40,685 nucleotides of DNA, from contig JAIBAP010000056.1 in assembly GCA_019695115.1 (NCBI GenBank), forward strand, positions 1 to 40,685. Reading direction: 5' to 3'. Under the pieces are notes generated by a model. It did not search any database, was not told where the DNA came from, and worked only from the letters and a program-made list of their open reading frames with translations. Positions 26,625 through 34,006 of the stretch are shown here, piece after piece; within the stretch, counting starts at the first letter, position 1; every line of letters starts with the position of its first letter. A program made the translations under genes and the position numbers. This DNA comes from Caldilineales bacterium. GTDB taxonomy: Bacteria; Chloroflexota; Anaerolineae; J102.

Positions 26625-28136
26625 ATGGCAGGATGGTTGATCCTTGCCCACGACCTGGGCACCACCGGCGACAAAGCCACCCTCTTCGACCGCGACGGGC
26701 GGGTGGCGGCCACGGCTTTCGCCGCCTATCCCACCAGCTTCGCCCGTCCCAACTGGGCCGAACAGGACCCCGCCCACTGGCAAGAGGCGCTGGTCGCGGC
26801 CACCCGGCAACTACTGGCCGAAGCCAGGGTCCCTGCTGAAGAGGTGGCCGTCGTCAGCTTCAGCGGCCACATGAACGGCGCCCTGGTGGTGGATGAAGCC
26901 GGGACGCCCCTGCGCCCGGCCATCCTCTGGGCCGACCAGCGCGCCGCCGCCCAGGCCGAATTCATCCGCCAGCGCTGCGGCGACGAAGAAACCTACCGAC
27001 TGACCGGCAACCGCATCAGCCCGGCCTACACCGCCGCCAAACTGCTCTGGATCAAGGACAACCAGCCGGGCATCTACCGCCGCATCCACAAGCTGGTGCA
27101 GGCCAAGGACTACGCCGCCTTCCTCCTCACAGGCGTCCTCGCCACCGATTTCTCCGACGCCTCACTCACCCAGCTTTTCGACCTGGGCGAACGCTGTTGG
27201 GCGGGGCCGCTGCTCGACCGCCTGGAACTCGACCCGGCCCTGCTCCCGCCCGTCTTTCCTTCTGCCCACGTCATCGGCGGGGTGACAAAAGCAGCCGCCG
27301 AAGCGACGGGTTTGCGGCCGGGCACGCCAGTGGTGATCGGCGGCGGCGATGGGGCCTGCGCCACCGTGGGGGCCGGGGCCGTGCGCACCGGTGATAGCTA
27401 CAACTACCTGGGGTCCTCGGCCTGGCTGGCGCTGGCCACCGACCGGCCGCTGCTGGATCCGAAGCAGCGCACCTTCAACCTCTGCCACCTTGACCCTACC
27501 CTGAACGTCGCCCTGGGTGCGATGCAGGCCGCCGGCGCCGCCTTCGACTGGTTCGGGCGCCTGCTGGCCGCCGTAGGGCAAAGCGAGCCAGACTACCAGG
27601 CCCTGGACGATGCCGCCGCACCCGTCCCGGCCGGCAGCCGTGGCCTGCTCTTCCTGCCCTACCTGTTGGGCGAGCGCAGCCCGCACTGGAATCCATTGGC
27701 GCGCGGGGCCTTCGTGGGTCTGAGCATGGCGCACGGCCGGGCCGAGATGGCGCGAGCGGTCATGGAGGGCGTGGCCTTCAACCTGCGCCACATCCTCGAC
27801 ATCCTGCGCGGTCAGGGCGCAGAGGCGACGGCGATGCGACTGATCGGCGGCGGCGGCAAGAGCGCCCTCTGGCGGCGCATCCTGGCCGGGGTCTACGGTC
27901 TGCCGGTCGAACAGATCGGTCTCTCGGCCCAGGCCACCTCGCTGGGCGCAGCCATCGCCGGCGGGGTCGGCGTCGGCCTTTTCCCCGCCTACACCATCGC
28001 CCGCTCCCTGGCGCCTGTCGCCGCCCTCCAGCCCCCCGACCTGCAGGCGAGCTACCAGGCCATCTACCCCCTGTTCGAACAAACCTACCTGGCCCTGGAA
28101 CCCATCTTTGGCCGGCTGGCCGAGCTGACCCCATGA
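26625..28136 (+). CDS. FGGY-family carbohydrate kinase (xylulokinase-like)
   Basis: ATG at 26625 lies 4 bases after the permease stop. The 503-residue length fits the family (about 480-520). N-terminal phosphate-binding region: AHDLGTTGDKATLFD, where the usual 'GTT/S-x-x-K' pattern is kept. FSGHMNGALVVDEAGTPL and ILWADQRA are typical sugar-site segments. The C-terminal ATP-binding part shows LIGGGGKSALWRRILAGVYG. It probably phosphorylates the sugar brought in by the preceding importer, using ATP, in the cytoplasm. Xylulokinase is the nearest subgroup by look, but ribulose, erythritol or other substrates cannot be excluded. Its stop overlaps the start of the methyltransferase gene. Confidence 0.9.
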   Translation: MAGWLILAHDLGTTGDKATLFDRDGRVAATAFAAYPTSFARPNWAEQDPAHWQEALVAATRQLLAEARVPAEEVAVVSFSGHMNGALVVDEAGTPLRPAILWADQRAAAQAEFIRQRCGDEETYRLTGNRISPAYTAAKLLWIKDNQPGIYRRIHKLVQAKDYAAFLLTGVLATDFSDASLTQLFDLGERCWAGPLLDRLELDPALLPPVFPSAHVIGGVTKAAAEATGLRPGTPVVIGGGDGACATVGAGAVRTGDSYNYLGSSAWLALATDRPLLDPKQRTFNLCHLDPTLNVALGAMQAAGAAFDWFGRLLAAVGQSEPDYQALDDAAAPVPAGSRGLLFLPYLLGERSPHWNPLARGAFVGLSMAHGRAEMARAVMEGVAFNLRHILDILRGQGAEATAMRLIGGGGKSALWRRILAGVYGLPVEQIGLSAQATSLGAAIAGGVGVGLFPAYTIARSLAPVAALQPPDLQASYQAIYPLFEQTYLALEPIFGRLAELTP

Positions 28137-28879
28137 GCCAACCCTCCCTGAACCACATCACCATCGTCCTGCTGGAGCCGCGCAACCCCGACAACATCGG
28201 CGGCGTGGCGCGGGCGATGATGAACATGGGCCTGACCCGGCTGCGGCTGGTGCGGCCACTCAGCTACGAACCCGAACGCCTTTCGGCGGCGGCGCATCGC
28301 AGCCAGGACTTTCAGGCCGGGATCGAGATCTACGACGACCTGGGGGCCGCCCTGGCCGATTGCAACCTGGTGGCGGCGGCCAGCAGCCGCTTTCGCCGTC
28401 TCAGCCCACGCCTGGCCACCCCGCGCCAGCTGGCCCCGGCCCTCCTCGACCACACGCGCAGCGGTTTCCCGGCCATCCTCTTTGGCCGCGAGGACTTTGG
28501 CCTGCCCAACGAGATCGTCGATCAGGCCCACTACCAGCTCGTCATCCCCGCCGACCCCGCCTACCCCAGCCTGAACCTGGCCCAGGCGGTGCTGTTGGTG
28601 GCCTACGAACTACGGCAGGCGGCGCTGGACGAGCGCGCCGTCCTGCCCGACCAGACCGACCCCGCCGACCCGCCCGCTACCGAGGCCGAACTGACCGCCG
28701 CCATCGACTCGCTGCACGCGGCGCTGGAGGACTTCGCCTTCTACAAGCCAGGGCAGGAGCCGGCTAAACGGATCAAGCTGGGGCGGCTGCTGCGGCGGGC
28801 CGAGCCAACCTCCTCCGAGGCGGGATTGATCCGGGCGATGGGCTATGTGTTGGGGCGGGCGGCGAAGGGGCAGGGGTAG
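28133..28879 (+). CDS. trmJ: TrmJ-like SPOUT tRNA/rRNA 2'-O-methyltransferase
   Basis: ATG at 28133 overlaps the kinase stop (ATGA). The 248-residue protein shows all three SpoU/TrmH motifs in order: NPDNIGGVARAMMNMG (motif 1), ILFGREDFGLPNEI (motif 2), and YPSLNLAQAVLLVAYELR (motif 3). These build the trefoil knot that binds S-adenosylmethionine. The C-terminal 80 or so residues are the helical extension seen in TrmJ, which methylates the ribose of tRNA position 32. A relation to sugar uptake is not obvious; it may simply be read through from the operon. Confidence 0.88.
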   Translation: MSQPSLNHITIVLLEPRNPDNIGGVARAMMNMGLTRLRLVRPLSYEPERLSAAAHRSQDFQAGIEIYDDLGAALADCNLVAAASSRFRRLSPRLATPRQLAPALLDHTRSGFPAILFGREDFGLPNEIVDQAHYQLVIPADPAYPSLNLAQAVLLVAYELRQAALDERAVLPDQTDPADPPATEAELTAAIDSLHAALEDFAFYKPGQEPAKRIKLGRLLRRAEPTSSEAGLIRAMGYVLGRAAKGQG

Positions 28880-28912
28880 CAGCGCCGCCCCCGGTCTGGG
28901 CAGACCATTGAC

Positions 28913-28941
28913 TTGCACTGCGCAAGGGCGGTGACGATAAT
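28913..28941 (+). promoter_or_regulatory. Sigma-70-like promoter of the secreted-protein gene
   Basis: GATAAT at 28936-28941 is a strong -10; TTGCAC at 28913-28918 is a weak -35 with a 17-base spacer. The start would be about 65 bases ahead of ATG 29013. GGAGG at 29004-29008 is the ribosome site. Confidence 0.45.
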
Positions 28942-29012
28942 TGCATGGTTGGTAGGAAGCGACTTGCTTCGCTACGCAAACCAAACATCGTCGGCTCGAA
29001 GCGGAGGATGCC

Positions 29013-30785
29013 ATGAAACACCGGTATTCGTTCATTCTGCTCGTCATCACTGTCCTGGGTTTGGTCGGGTTGGGGTCAGTCCTGGCGCGTGAGCCAGGGC
29101 CGCCGGTGCGCGAGCGCGTGGCCGGCCGCCATGCGCTGGCGCCCTGGCCGGCCGCCATGCGCTGGCGCCCTGGCCTCGGCCAGGCGCAATCGCCGGCCCA
29201 GGCGGCTGGCTGGGCCGACCTGATGACCGAAACCTTCGAGACCGCCTTTCCGGCCAACAAATGGCGGTTCTATGGCAACCCCACCTGGGCCAGGACCACC
29301 TATCGGGCCGCAGGCGGCAGCTATTCGGGCTACGCCACCGGCGCCGGCAGCCAGGCCGTCGGCCCACCCGGCCCCTACCCCGCTAATGCCAATTCCTGGA
29401 TGGTCTTCGGGCCGTTCGACCTCAGCCAGGCCACCGACGCCGAAGTGACGTATTTCCATTGGACCAAGACGGAATTCACCAGCGATTCCAAGCACGACGA
29501 CTTCTGCATCTTCGCGTCGATCGACGACGACAAGTATCACGGCGAATGTTTCTTCGGCAACTGGACGAACGAGCCGGGGAATGTGAATGGCTGGAACCCG
29601 GCCACTTTTGATCTGACCAACGTCCTGGGCTTGGGCAATCTGCTGGGGCGCAACCGGGTGTGGATCGCCTTCACTTTTTTCAGCGACGCCACCTATGCCA
29701 CCGAAGGCGTCTATGTGGACGACATCGCCCTGCGCGTCCACACCGGCCCCACCCCCACCCCCACCCCGGCCACCCCCACCCCCACCCCGCAGGCCTGCCC
29801 CGGCGCCGCCCAACGGGTGTACATCACCCAGGACGACAACGAGAACAACGCCCTCAGCGGCCAGCCCGACCTGGACATGTTCCCCGGCACCGAACACTGC
29901 CTCTATCAGGACGACCCCCGGCAGCCGATCGAATTCCGCATCTTCGTGCCCTCGCTGCCGGCGCCGCCAGCCAGCGCCCGCCTGAGCCTGCTGGCAGACG
30001 ATGTCGACGAGCAGGAAACCAGTTGCCCGGAACTGGACACCGTCCTCTTCAACGGCGCCAACGTAGGCAAGCTGACCGGGGCCGACAATGCCTGGAGCAG
30101 CACCGTCCTCGACATCCCCCCGGCAGCCGTCGTCCAGGGCGGCAACCTGGTGCAGGTGCAGATCAACACCCAGCACTGCCCCAGCCCCACCGATCCCAAT
30201 GACCCCAAAGGCCGTTGGTGCACCCGGCTGGATTGGGGCCAGCTAACGCTGGCAGGGGCCAGCGCCCCCGCCAGCCTGCGCAGCGTGACCCCCGGCTTTG
30301 GCTGCTACCCGCCGGGCGCAACCATGCAGGTGCAGGTGGAGGCCGACACCAGCCTGGGCAGCCAGGAAGTAGGGGTCGAAGTCAACTTGCTGGCCGCCGA
30401 CCAGAGCAACCTGGTTGGCAGCACGCAGGCCAAAACCATCCACGCCGCCCAGACTGACCCCTTCGTCTTCAACCTGACCTTGCCAGCCAGCGCCGCTACC
30501 GGCGACTACACCCTGCAAACCATCCTTCGCGATACATGCAGCGCCACCCAGAGCGACTACCGCCAGCAGACCATCCGCCTCGACCCGACCTGCGCCACCG
30601 CCACCCCCACCCGCACGCCCACCCGCACGCCCACTCGCACCCGCACCCCCACCCGCACGCTCACCCGGACGCTCACGCCGACTCAAGCCCACACCCCCAC
30701 CCGCACCGCCACGCTCGTTCACACCCCCACGCCGACCCCCGCCGAAGCTCTCGTTCCCACCTGGTTGCCCATCATCGTCCACTGA
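29013..30785 (+). CDS. Secreted multi-domain protein with TP-rich linkers and W-L-P-I-I tail
   Basis: ATG at 29013 follows GGAGG. The 590-residue product has a signal peptide (YSFILLVITVLGLVGLGSVLA). A beta-rich domain follows (about residues 70-245), starting ETFETAFPANKWRF and ending VYVDDIALRVH, a pattern common in jelly-roll or MAM-like binding modules. After a TPTPTP linker comes a second beta domain (about 270-520). The C-terminus is a 55-residue T-P-R linker and the short end PTWLPIIVH. Similar aromatic-L-P-hydrophobic endings recur on secreted Chloroflexota proteins as I remember them, so it may be a sorting or anchoring signal. The function is unknown; surface binding is likely. A 26-bp tandem duplication lies just after the signal peptide. 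Confidence 0.8.
   Translation: MKHRYSFILLVITVLGLVGLGSVLAREPGPPVRERVAGRHALAPWPAAMRWRPGLGQAQSPAQAAGWADLMTETFETAFPANKWRFYGNPTWARTTYRAAGGSYSGYATGAGSQAVGPPGPYPANANSWMVFGPFDLSQATDAEVTYFHWTKTEFTSDSKHDDFCIFASIDDDKYHGECFFGNWTNEPGNVNGWNPATFDLTNVLGLGNLLGRNRVWIAFTFFSDATYATEGVYVDDIALRVHTGPTPTPTPATPTPTPQACPGAAQRVYITQDDNENNALSGQPDLDMFPGTEHCLYQDDPRQPIEFRIFVPSLPAPPASARLSLLADDVDEQETSCPELDTVLFNGANVGKLTGADNAWSSTVLDIPPAAVVQGGNLVQVQINTQHCPSPTDPNDPKGRWCTRLDWGQLTLAGASAPASLRSVTPGFGCYPPGATMQVQVEADTSLGSQEVGVEVNLLAADQSNLVGSTQAKTIHAAQTDPFVFNLTLPASAATGDYTLQTILRDTCSATQSDYRQQTIRLDPTCATATPTRTPTRTPTRTRTPTRTLTRTLTPTQAHTPTRTATLVHTPTPTPAEALVPTWLPIIVH
29120..29171 (+). repeat. 26-bp perfect tandem duplication in coding sequence
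   Basis: Two adjacent identical 26-base units (29120-29145 and 29146-29171) start GGCCGGCCGCCATGCG. Because 26 is not a multiple of three, each copy is read in a different frame (AGRHALAP then PAAMRWRP). Loss or gain of one unit would put the mature protein out of frame with its signal peptide. Confidence 0.9.
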
Positions 30786-30871
30786 GGGTCGGCCGCTGGG
30801 CCGCTCGGGTCGCCCGCTGGCCCGCTCGCTTACGCTTGCGGTTCGGCAGATCGGTCACGCTTGCGGTTCGG
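30786..30871. repeat. Short GC-rich direct repeats between convergent genes
   Basis: ACGCTTGCGGTTCGG occurs at 30832-30846 and 30857-30871, the second copy forming the last codons and stop of the DUF4058 gene. Degenerate CCGCTGG/CCGCTCG units precede it (30792-30830). No terminator was recognised. Confidence 0.6.
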
Positions 30872-31646
30872 GGGCGGGCTGCGCCAGCAGCCAGGCGGCC
30901 CAGGCCGCATCCTCATCGGCCAGCGGCGGCGTGGGCGGCTGGCTGTAGTCGAGGCGCAGATCGTAGCGCGCCCGCTCGTAGGCCGTGCGCAGGGCCTGCC
31001 CCATGTCCAGGGGCGTGTCCGGGTCGGGCGACAGCAGGGGGACGGGGATGAGGGGCAGAGCCTGGCGCACAGAGATCGGCCAGATGTCGCACGCCTCCTG
31101 GTCGCCGGCGCGGTGCACCATCACCAGATAATCGGAAGGCGGCGGCGGTTCGTCGAACGGCATACGCGGGTAAGCGCGCAGGAGGTCGACCTCCACCAGG
31201 TGGACGGTCGAGTGCAGAGTAGCGTCTCGCTTGGCCAGGTAATCGTCGCGGCCTTCACCCTGGCGTTTATTGACCGGCGATAACAGTTCGATCACCGTCA
31301 CCAGCTTCCGGTTCCGGCGCTCGCGGATAAAGATGGTGACGATGCGCGTGGGCGCCTGGGGCAGCCGCCAGCGCAGGGGCGCGGCCAGCGATGGCTGGGG
31401 AACGGCATAGACGAGCGCCGGTTCGTTCAGCCTGGTCACACCCACGTCCGGGCGGGCGGCGAAGCGGTCGTCGCCCGCGCCGCCGCGGTCGATGACCAAA
31501 TGCGTCTCCAGTTCGGCCAGATAGGTGGGCGACAGCGCCGGCGCCAGTTGCTCGGCGAAGATGTTCATCAGGCGGCTGTGAACATCCGGCCAGATGTCGG
31601 GCGCTTCCAGGTAGGGGTCCATGCCGGGGAAGGGCGAGGGTTTCAT
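30855..31646 (-). CDS. DUF4058 family protein
   Basis: ATG at 31646 has GGAGG 6 bases upstream. The 263-residue product opens with the family signature KPSPFPGMDPYLEAPDIWPDV. It contains RPDVGV near residue 65 and VIELLSPVNK with DYLAKRDATL and HLVEVDLLR further on. This D ... E-x-L-S-P ... K order resembles the Uma2-type PD-(D/E)XK nuclease fold. That reading is mine and unproven; DUF4058 has no assigned function that I can name. No signal peptide, so cytoplasmic. It stands alone. Confidence 0.88.
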   Translation of the reverse strand: MKPSPFPGMDPYLEAPDIWPDVHSRLMNIFAEQLAPALSPTYLAELETHLVIDRGGAGDDRFAARPDVGVTRLNEPALVYAVPQPSLAAPLRWRLPQAPTRIVTIFIRERRNRKLVTVIELLSPVNKRQGEGRDDYLAKRDATLHSTVHLVEVDLLRAYPRMPFDEPPPPSDYLVMVHRAGDQEACDIWPISVRQALPLIPVPLLSPDPDTPLDMGQALRTAYERARYDLRLDYSQPPTPPLADEDAAWAAWLLAQPAPEPQA

Positions 31647-31713
31647 ACATGCCTCCAGTGATGGCTATTGTGTCCTACAACTGAAAAGGCGTCAAACAGG
31701 GCAGCCACAAGCA

Positions 31714-31743
31714 GGGCAGCCGCGCCAGGCGGCGCGGCTGCCC
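31714..31743. terminator. GC-rich hairpin, possible terminator
   Basis: GGGCAGCCGCGCC (31714-31726) pairs perfectly with 31731-31743 around AGGC. It lies just downstream of the minus-strand gene ending at 31769. A strong T run is missing on either strand, so termination would be partial or factor-aided. Confidence 0.5.
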
Positions 31744-31768
31744 GAAAAATGGCGCTCGAAGCCCCGGC

Positions 31769-32800
31769 TCAGGGGGCAGGCGGCGCGGGGAAGGCAGCGA
31801 AGGGAACAGAGCAGCCTTCGGCGAAACCGACGGTGATGGTGTAGTCGCTCGGCTCCTCGCTGATGTTGGTATTCTCGAACTCCAGTTTCAGGTCGGCGTG
31901 CTTGTCGGCGCCGATCTGGCGGTCGCCCAGCTGGCCCAGCCAGCTGCCGCCCAGCACCGCAAACAAGCCCGGCACACCGGGGAGGAGTGAGGGATTGCCC
32001 ACAGGCGTTTCGTACAGCGTCTTGCCGCCCAGCTTCACCTTCGTAATGGCGCCGTTGGCCTCGGGCCAGTTGACGATGAGGCTGTCGAGGGTCAGGGCCT
32101 TCTCACCCTCGTTTTCGATCTTCCACTTGAGATCGTCCTTCTTCAGCTTGGGTTCAGCCGCGCCAAAGACGGCGCAACGGTCGGGGCAGACGCCGCCGGG
32201 GCAAGGGATGAACGAACGCGGGGTGTAATCGACGTTGAACACAAAGCCGGCGCCGCCGGTGTAGACGCCTTCTTCTTTCTTGTCGTGCTTATAGGCGCCG
32301 CTGGCTTTGTCGACCAGGAAGCTGCCCGCGACCACCCCGCCGCTCGCCTGCCCGCCAAAACGCAGGTCAGCATTACCTTCGCTGGTGGTGACATGCAGGC
32401 TGCCGTAATTGGCGCCGCTAAAGCTGGGGTCGACAACGCCCCATTCTTCGAACGTAAAACTCCCGCCGCCGAAGTAGCCATCGGTTCCACAGGTTTTGCC
32501 CGTGAAGCCGAGACAGACCAGGTTGCAGGGAGCGCCGTACAACGCCGTGCAGAAGGCATCGTCATCCACAGCCGGGCCGCCCTGGGCGCTGATGTGGAAT
32601 TTGATCTGGCCGCTGGGCAGGAAGGCGAAGTCGCTGGGGATGACGGGGGGGAAGTCGGGGATGGGAGGGGCGGGAACGAGATTGGTGGTGTAGCCGGTGG
32701 TCGAGAACGGTTCGATCTCAGGCCCGGCAGCGGTGGCCAGACCGGCCGCCAGCAGCAACAGCGCAACAACGAGCAAGGGGAGCAGCAAAGGTCGTTTCAT
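31769..32800 (-). CDS. Secreted protein of unknown function with eight cysteines
   Basis: ATG at 32800 starts a 343-residue product with a signal peptide (MKRPLLLPLLVVALLLLAAG, cut near ATA-A). The mature part has a first domain with GYFGGGSFTFEEWG and GSLHVTT, then a second, Ig-like domain with KIENEGEKALTLDSLIVNWP, NGAITKVKLGGKTLYE and DYTITVGFAEGC. The pattern 'L-x-I-x-x-L-x-x-N-W-P ... N-G-x-I-x-K-V-x-L-G-G' recurs in exported bacterial proteins, as I recall. Eight cysteines, even in number, suggest disulfides. I recognise no enzyme motif. It is transcribed alone, with a possible long leader from a promoter near 33030. Confidence 0.75.
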   Translation of the reverse strand: MKRPLLLPLLVVALLLLAAGLATAAGPEIEPFSTTGYTTNLVPAPPIPDFPPVIPSDFAFLPSGQIKFHISAQGGPAVDDDAFCTALYGAPCNLVCLGFTGKTCGTDGYFGGGSFTFEEWGVVDPSFSGANYGSLHVTTSEGNADLRFGGQASGGVVAGSFLVDKASGAYKHDKKEEGVYTGGAGFVFNVDYTPRSFIPCPGGVCPDRCAVFGAAEPKLKKDDLKWKIENEGEKALTLDSLIVNWPEANGAITKVKLGGKTLYETPVGNPSLLPGVPGLFAVLGGSWLGQLGDRQIGADKHADLKLEFENTNISEEPSDYTITVGFAEGCSVPFAAFPAPPAP

Positions 32801-33174
32801 GGGATGTCTTCCTTGATCATGGGGAGGGGAAAAACGATGGAGAGATAGGGGTCAGACGCCGGGGGATGCACAGAGTCGTTATCGGGCCAGGATGGCGACC
32901 CGGTGCACGCCCCAGGCGCAGCCGGGACGGATATGGCTCGCCGATGGGGCGGACCACAGTTCAGAAATGGAGCCGAGCAGCCAGGGGGAACCCAAAAGGT
33001 GGCGTGCTTACCAGTGTTTCTCAACCAGTATAGCATGGTTTGCCGTCGATTCTGTAGTCGTCTATCACAACTTGCAGACAGAGTGTGCTATACTCCCGCC
33101 AGATATTCAGACCGGACTCTGCGACGGCGCGCCGCCCCCACGGCTGAAGCGGTCCCCTGATGCAGGAGTTCACC
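32801..33174. promoter_or_regulatory. Divergent intergenic region with two extended -10 elements
   Basis: On the plus strand TGCTATACT (33086-33094) is an extended -10 for the methyltransferase gene. On the minus strand the same nine bases occur at 33035-33027 and would drive the secreted-protein gene with a leader of about 220 bases. No clear -35 is seen for either. The rest (32820-33020) holds no gene I can support. Confidence 0.45.
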
Positions 33175-33936
33175 GTGGAAGAACAACAGACCGTCATCGA
33201 AGCCTTTTCTACGCTTGCGCCCGCCTACGAACAAACCGTCGATCACGAATTACGTCTCTTCTGGGGCATCGGTTATCGCGACTTCGTCGATCGCCTGTTG
33301 AGCTGGGTGGAGATCGACGCGGCAGAGTCGGTGTTGGATGTCGCCACTGGCACCGGGGTCATCCCCCTGGCCCTGGCCGGACGGTCGCAGCGCCCGGCCA
33401 GCATCATCGGCCTGGACATCACGCCGTCGATGCTGGCGCGCGGGCGCCAGGCGCTGGCCGAGCACGCTGCTGTCGTCGATCTGGTCTGCGGGTCGGGGAT
33501 GGAGATGCCCTTTGCCCCGGCCGCCTTCGATCTGGCGATCTGCTGCCTGGGGACGCACCACATGAACGTGCCCCGCCTGCTGGCCGAGATGGCGCGCGTG
33601 CTCAGGCCCGGCGGCAGGCTGGTGATGGCCGATGTCTGCGCCACCCGATTCTGGCGTTCGCCCCTGGGAGGGATCATGTTGCGCCTGCTGCTGTTCTTCT
33701 ACACCTGGTCGTTACGCTTCTCGCGCCGGCGCGGGGTCGAGGCCGTGGGCCTGAGCATGAGCCGCGAACGGGCGCAAGCCGAGATCGACTCCTTTGCCAA
33801 TATCAGAACGGCGACGGAATGGCGCCAGCTGCTGGCCGAGACGGGCTTCGTCCAGATCGAGACCCAGGAGATCACCGCCCTGCGACGCCTCTATCCCGGC
33901 GGCCTGATCATGCGCGCCACCCGCAAGGCCGGCTGA
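33175..33936 (+). CDS. Class I SAM-dependent methyltransferase (UbiE-like)
   Basis: GTG at 33175 is chosen because AGGAG (33164-33168) lies 6 bases upstream; an in-frame ATG at 33160 has no ribosome site. The 253-residue product shows the SAM-binding motif I VLDVATGTGVIPLAL, motif II region IIGLDITPSML and GSGMEMPFAPAAFDLAI, and LRPGGRLVMADV. This is the Methyltransf_11/UbiE pattern. A hydrophobic helix (IMLRLLLFFYTWSL) after the core may touch the membrane or bind a lipid substrate. The gene is 70 bases ahead of a GH3-family gene in the same direction, so a joint pathway is plausible. The substrate is unknown. Confidence 0.87.
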   Translation: MEEQQTVIEAFSTLAPAYEQTVDHELRLFWGIGYRDFVDRLLSWVEIDAAESVLDVATGTGVIPLALAGRSQRPASIIGLDITPSMLARGRQALAEHAAVVDLVCGSGMEMPFAPAAFDLAICCLGTHHMNVPRLLAEMARVLRPGGRLVMADVCATRFWRSPLGGIMLRLLLFFYTWSLRFSRRRGVEAVGLSMSRERAQAEIDSFANIRTATEWRQLLAETGFVQIETQEITALRRLYPGGLIMRATRKAG

Positions 33937-34006
33937 ATCGCTCTTCCCTCCCCTCCCCCGCCAATAGATCCTCTCCCCACCCACCACCCTCTTGTCGGAG
34001 TACGCT

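Noticed and set aside
30600..30770. CACGCCCACCCG-type repeats resembling a CRISPR or minisatellite
   Set aside because: They simply encode the T-P-R linker; there are no constant repeats with unique spacers, and no cas genes.
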